Origin: Legionella genomosp. 1
GTDB lineage: Bacteria > Pseudomonadota > Gammaproteobacteria > Legionellales > Legionellaceae
Assembly: GCA_945878975.1 (NCBI GenBank)
Contig: CAMCUM010000003.1
Span: forward strand, 1-64,000
DNA: 64,000 nucleotides
Reading direction: 5' to 3'
Shown: positions 60,593 through 64,000 of the stretch, in pieces
Numbering within the stretch: the first letter of the stretch is position 1
How the letters are laid out: each line of letters opens with the position of its first letter
Notes under the pieces: model-generated
Databases searched by the model: none
The model's input: the letters and a program-made list of their open reading frames with translations, nothing else
What the model was told of the DNA's origin: nothing
Position numbers and translations under genes: made by a program

Positions 60593-61447
60593 TCAGTCTC
60601 CGAGCTGTTTTTGCCAGGTGAGTGCCAATTGATAAAGCTCATTCTTGGCGCTGTTACTGATTTCTGCAGCTAAGTTTACCGCCTGTTTTAAGGGTAATTC
60701 CTTTAAAAGTATTTTTAAAATTTGTTCACCTTGGTTTTTGGTTGGGCTCGTCACTCTTGGCGGCACAATGATAACAAACTCTCCTTTACAACGCGCCAAG
60801 TCTGCTTGCAGCCAGGCTTGAATAGTCGAGATAGGGCCTTGAATGAAGTGCTCATATGTTTTAGTTAATTCTTTGGCGAGCACTAGCTCGCAATTTTCTC
60901 CGAAAATCGTGCGACAATCATCAAGACAGGCTTGAATTCTGTGGGTAGATTCGTAAAACACCAGAGTATGATTTATGTCTATTATAGAAGCAAGTTTTTC
61001 TTGTCTGGCTTTGGGTTTGGCTGGTACAAAACCAAAAAAACTGACGGCATCACATGGGATCCCGGCAGCCGATAATGCGGTAATAAAAGCACAGGGGCCT
61101 GGAATAGGGACCACTGGAATATGTGCTTGGCGAGCTGCGTGTACCAATGGGTAACCAGGATCAGAGATCAATGGCGTGCCCGCATCTGAGATGAGCGCAA
61201 AGGATTTCCCAGCGGATAATGCTTGCAGAATAGCAGTGGATTTTTCATGTTCATTGTGAGCATGTAGGGCTATCAAAGGTTTTTTAATACCGAGATGCGT
61301 GAGCAGATGAATGGAATGGCGTGTGTCTTCACACAGAATCGTATCTACGGTTCTTAGCGTTTCAATGGCGCGTAAGCTGATGTCTTGAAGATTGCCAATG
61401 GGTGTGGCAACGATATAGAGTGTTCCACTTGCCGAACTTTGGATCAT
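60593..61447 (-). CDS. rsmI: 16S rRNA (cytidine-1402-2'-O)-methyltransferase RsmI
   Basis: A 284-residue SAM enzyme of the tetrapyrrole-methylase fold. TLYIVATPIGNLQDISLRA, ILCEDTRHSIHLL, LISDAGTPLISDPGYPLV, PIPGPCAFITALSAAGI and FYESTHRI are all present. It 2'-O-methylates C1402 in the decoding centre. Divergent from lpoA with the 5' ends 42 bases apart, the standard gammaproteobacterial arrangement. Confidence 0.96.
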   Translation of the reverse strand: MIQSSASGTLYIVATPIGNLQDISLRAIETLRTVDTILCEDTRHSIHLLTHLGIKKPLIALHAHNEHEKSTAILQALSAGKSFALISDAGTPLISDPGYPLVHAARQAHIPVVPIPGPCAFITALSAAGIPCDAVSFFGFVPAKPKARQEKLASIIDINHTLVFYESTHRIQACLDDCRTIFGENCELVLAKELTKTYEHFIQGPISTIQAWLQADLARCKGEFVIIVPPRVTSPTKNQGEQILKILLKELPLKQAVNLAAEISNSAKNELYQLALTWQKQLGD

Positions 61448-61489
61448 AGTTTATCCTTCTGCGTTCTGTCACGATCCCAAAAGGCCGCT

Positions 61490-63316
61490 ATGATTGTTCA
61501 TTTCTTACATAGGCGCAAACTAAAGGTTTGGGTTTCGCTTGGGTGCATGCTTTTTTTGACTTATTGTACTCTAGTGACACCAGATAGTCATTTAAGTCGA
61601 CAAAAATTAGCAACCCCCTATACCATGCCTGTGTCAGCGTATCTTGCTATGGCCAAAAATCAGACTGGTGAGGAACGAAGGGCCTTGTTATTAATGGCTG
61701 CTGGCCGTGCTATTTATGATGGACAATGGCGTGACGGTCTGATCATTCTCCAAGAAGCGGGTACGATGACAGGGGAATTGGCCGATGAAAAAAATGTATT
61801 ATTGGCAAAGATTGATTTGATTCACAATCAACCGCAACAAGCGATTACGACATTAGCTGCTGTGCACAGCCCAGCGAGATTATCGGCTTTTTATCAAGCA
61901 CAATATCATGATATGTTGGCGTATGCATATCAAGCGCGGGGTTATTTGGTAGAAGCTGCAGTGGAACGCATGAAATTAGATGTTTTGTTGCCAGATGCTA
62001 CGACCAAATCCAATAATCGAAGCGCTTTATGGCTGTGCTTGACCAAATTATCGCAAGCTGAAATGGATACGTTGCTCGCTGAAACGAAGATGAATTCTGT
62101 GCTGCGAGGTTGGGTTGTGTTGGCGGAAATTTCCCGCAAAACCTATGATCATCCGCAGTCCATGATCGCAGATCTGCGCCATTGGCAAATGCAATATCCT
62201 AATCATCCCGCACAAGCATTATTGCCAACACCCTTGGATAGTTTGGCAGAACATTTGTTTGCCCAGCCAAAACATATGGCACTTCTCTTACCCTTAACTG
62301 GCCCAGTCAGTGGTCCAGGGATGGCGGTACGAGATGGTTTTAAGGCTGCGTATGAAGCCAGTGGCCGCTCACAATTGTCTGTGCGTGTTTATAATACGGA
62401 TCAAGTCGATGTGAGCAAGGCTTATCAACAAGCCGTAGCAGATGGCGCTGATTATATTGTAGGGCCATTGACGAAAGCAGATGTGGCCGACGTGGCTAGT
62501 ATGTCGCATCCTGTGCCGACTATTTTGTTAAATGAAACCCCGAAAATTTCCGATTCTAAAGCATTTCAGTTTGGATTGTCTCCTACTCAAGAAGCCTATC
62601 AGGTAGCGGACCGGGCACACAAATCAGGTTATTCAAAAGCGTTGGTGATTGCGCCTGCAGGCGCATGGGGCACTGATGTGGCGCAGGCTTTTACTCGGCA
62701 GTGGGCGGCTTATAGAGGACAAGTAGTTGAAACATGGCAATATACCCCGGAAACAGATTTGAGTGCGGGTGTGCGGCAGTTATTGCATGCTTCAGAAAGT
62801 GCTGCGCGTACCCGGCCTACTACGCGTGTTTCCAGCGAAGACAACGCTTATAAACGGCGGCATGATTTTGATGTGTTGATTTTGATTGCATACCCGTCTA
62901 AAGCACGCCAAATTATGCCGTTGTTACGCTATTATTTTGCCGGAGATGTGCCCGTTTACGCGACATCTTCTGTTTATTCTGGTATAGAAAACACTTCCAA
63001 AGATCGAGATTTGAATGGGGTTATTTTCTGTGATATGCCTTGGGTATTTACTCATCAATTGGGGCAGGAACATCACTGGGCAGAACAATTAAATAGTTAT
63101 AATCGTTTATATGCTTTGGGTATGGATAGTTTTGCTTTGGCAACACAATTGAACCAATTATTGTTATTTCCGGCGGTTGGGATTAATGATCAATCTGGTA
63201 TTATTTACTTGACAAAAGGCCATAAATTATCTCGAATTTTGGTATTTGGCCAGTTTCGGCAGGGTGTTGCGCATAGGTTAGATGGTACGCAAACGCAGGA
63301 TAAATCCGTGTTTTGA
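61490..63316 (+). CDS. lpoA: Penicillin-binding protein activator LpoA
   Basis: A 608-residue outer-membrane lipoprotein that stimulates PBP1a. The start at 61490 has AAAGG five bases upstream. The signal peptide VWVSLGCMLFLTYC ends in a lipobox-like LTYC. Residues 45-250 are TPR-like helices. From about 260 (PKHMALLLPLTGPVSGPGMA) a periplasmic-binding-protein-like domain follows, with ADYIVGPLTKADV and RQIMPLLRYYFAGDVPVYAT. No YraN follows, unlike in enterobacteria. Confidence 0.9.
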   Translation: MIVHFLHRRKLKVWVSLGCMLFLTYCTLVTPDSHLSRQKLATPYTMPVSAYLAMAKNQTGEERRALLLMAAGRAIYDGQWRDGLIILQEAGTMTGELADEKNVLLAKIDLIHNQPQQAITTLAAVHSPARLSAFYQAQYHDMLAYAYQARGYLVEAAVERMKLDVLLPDATTKSNNRSALWLCLTKLSQAEMDTLLAETKMNSVLRGWVVLAEISRKTYDHPQSMIADLRHWQMQYPNHPAQALLPTPLDSLAEHLFAQPKHMALLLPLTGPVSGPGMAVRDGFKAAYEASGRSQLSVRVYNTDQVDVSKAYQQAVADGADYIVGPLTKADVADVASMSHPVPTILLNETPKISDSKAFQFGLSPTQEAYQVADRAHKSGYSKALVIAPAGAWGTDVAQAFTRQWAAYRGQVVETWQYTPETDLSAGVRQLLHASESAARTRPTTRVSSEDNAYKRRHDFDVLILIAYPSKARQIMPLLRYYFAGDVPVYATSSVYSGIENTSKDRDLNGVIFCDMPWVFTHQLGQEHHWAEQLNSYNRLYALGMDSFALATQLNQLLLFPAVGINDQSGIIYLTKGHKLSRILVFGQFRQGVAHRLDGTQTQDKSVF

Positions 63317-63389
63317 GGGTTGTAAGGGGCAAGTTTTCCAATTCCGTGGCACGGTGGTGTTTTTTAAGATATGGTTGGGGGTTTTTTCA

Positions 63390-63422
63390 ATCCCGGGTTA
63401 CGCTGCGCTGCACCCAGGCTAC
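63390..63422 (-). repeat. Palindromic repeat family C
   Basis: Reverse-complement copy of the unit at 20749-20781 (GTAGCCTGGGTGCAGCGCAG on the minus strand). The 218-base gap 63317-63534 holds nothing else recognisable. Confidence 0.6.
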
Positions 63423-63534
63423 CATGCGTACAGGCTACGGTTCATAGAATTTCGAGATATTTTCATTTACAACACCCCTATAGTTGTAGTAAAATAGAAC
63501 ATATAGTATTTTTATTGGTGATTTCAGGTTGTTT

Positions 63535-64000
63535 ATGCTGCGTCGCAGCATGGGCGGAATCGATAATGCCGAGGTGTTTGAAATGATAGCAAAAAGCGAA
63601 CAATATCAAGTGCTAACCGCCTTGACGCCCGGACATGTGACGCGTGCTGACTTGGATCAACAATTTCTTGCTTTATCTGTGCAAAATCCTGTTGGATCTG
63701 CTGCATTATCTTATCGTTTTGACAATACTGCCCTCGCTGATGCAGATTTTTATCGTGCTGAAATCTTGCATAATGTAGAGGTTGTTTTGGCCAAATATCG
63801 AGGCGATGTCATTACCCGAATCAAGTATCAGGCTAAAAAGATAGAAAAAGACCTCTTATGGGCTGCTTTGCAGTCATATGCCCATTTACAAGCTGTTGAA
63901 CAAGAAGTAGGACTGATTCTTGACCCTCATTCTGAATATGCGACTCATTTAAAAAATCTAGAAACTTGTCGTGATTTACTAAGCAAAAATGGTTCTGATC
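63535..64000 (+). CDS. Hypothetical protein, N-terminal part (runs off the window)
   Basis: Open from the ATG at 63535 (AGG upstream) to the window edge; 155 residues visible. ATGs at 63550 and 63583 are alternatives. The visible part is soluble and helical with alternating charge (AKYRGDVITRIKYQAKKIEKD), without signal peptide or membrane segment. Not recognised. Confidence 0.5.
   Translation, partial: MLRRSMGGIDNAEVFEMIAKSEQYQVLTALTPGHVTRADLDQQFLALSVQNPVGSAALSYRFDNTALADADFYRAEILHNVEVVLAKYRGDVITRIKYQAKKIEKDLLWAALQSYAHLQAVEQEVGLILDPHSEYATHLKNLETCRDLLSKNGSD

Noticed and set aside
63583..63700. J-domain or HscB-like segment in the last gene
   Set aside because: The helix pattern is only vaguely similar and there is no HPD tripeptide.

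Overview
The window looks like a chromosomal segment of an AT-rich Gram-negative gammaproteobacterium. The firm evidence is the rpmH-rnpA-yidD-yidC-mnmE core operon, the divergent rsmI/lpoA pair (lpoA is a gammaproteobacterial gene) and a large lipopolysaccharide-type locus. Several long orphan proteins with central membrane segments, plus decayed insertion sequences and interspersed palindromic repeats, would suit a host-associated relative of Legionella/Coxiella. That placement is an inference and was not tested by any search.

Layout. (1) 0-5.3 kb is a decaying accessory zone: the tail of a thioesterase-like gene, a ChaN/TIKI-like gene, a MazE fragment, a broken GIY-YIG nuclease joined to an IS256-family remnant, a truncated P-type ATPase that has lost its TGD hinge, a broken MaoC-domain gene, and an adenosylhomocysteinase-like gene with substituted active-site positions. 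(2) 5.4-7.8 kb is an orphan 563-residue membrane protein plus an IS3 remnant, enclosed by ~82-bp inverted repeats. (3) 7.8-19.3 kb holds a heptose-nucleotide module: transaldolase, gmhB and gmhA on the minus strand, then glycosyltransferases, a methyltransferase, four oxidoreductases and hddA-hddC on the plus strand. (4) 19.3-25.4 kb, minus strand, combines a UPF0104-type membrane protein, a DUF2304 protein, a polyprenyl-phosphate-type glycosyltransferase, a B12-radical-SAM enzyme, a flavin oxidoreductase and a methyltransferase. (5) 25.8-42.3 kb is O-antigen assembly: GT-C-like and polymerase-like membrane proteins, glycosyltransferases, and an L-QuiNAc/L-FucNAc-type pathway with a sugar C-methyltransferase inserted into it. 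A 2OG-Fe(II) oxygenase and a WbpM-type dehydratase carrying a G9 tract follow. (6) 42.6-49.6 kb is a compact run of HAD phosphatase, KbaZ-like aldolase, glycosyltransferase, cupin, nucleotidyltransferase-kinase fusion, SDH-L-type shikimate-dehydrogenase relative and methyltransferase. It reads like a pathway for an unusual activated sugar or polyol. (7) 49.7-52.9 kb holds a Wzx flippase, an FkbM methyltransferase and an orphan. (8) 53-64 kb holds a VapBC-type toxin-antitoxin pair, the core operon, a second large orphan membrane protein, an astacin-type secreted protease coupled to rsmI, lpoA, and an unfinished gene.

How the genes work together: most of 8-52 kb should make nucleotide-activated unusual sugars (a GDP-heptose derivative, a UDP-L-HexNAc possibly C-methylated, and the product of the 42.6-49.6 kb cassette). 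It should also assemble them on a lipid carrier, polymerise them (candidate polymerase at 29.4 kb) and flip them (Wzx at 49.7 kb). No initiating WecA/WbpL-type transferase and no clear ligase are visible, so those must lie elsewhere. Four palindromic repeat families (called A-D below) mark many gene boundaries. No tRNA, rRNA or CRISPR array was recognised.
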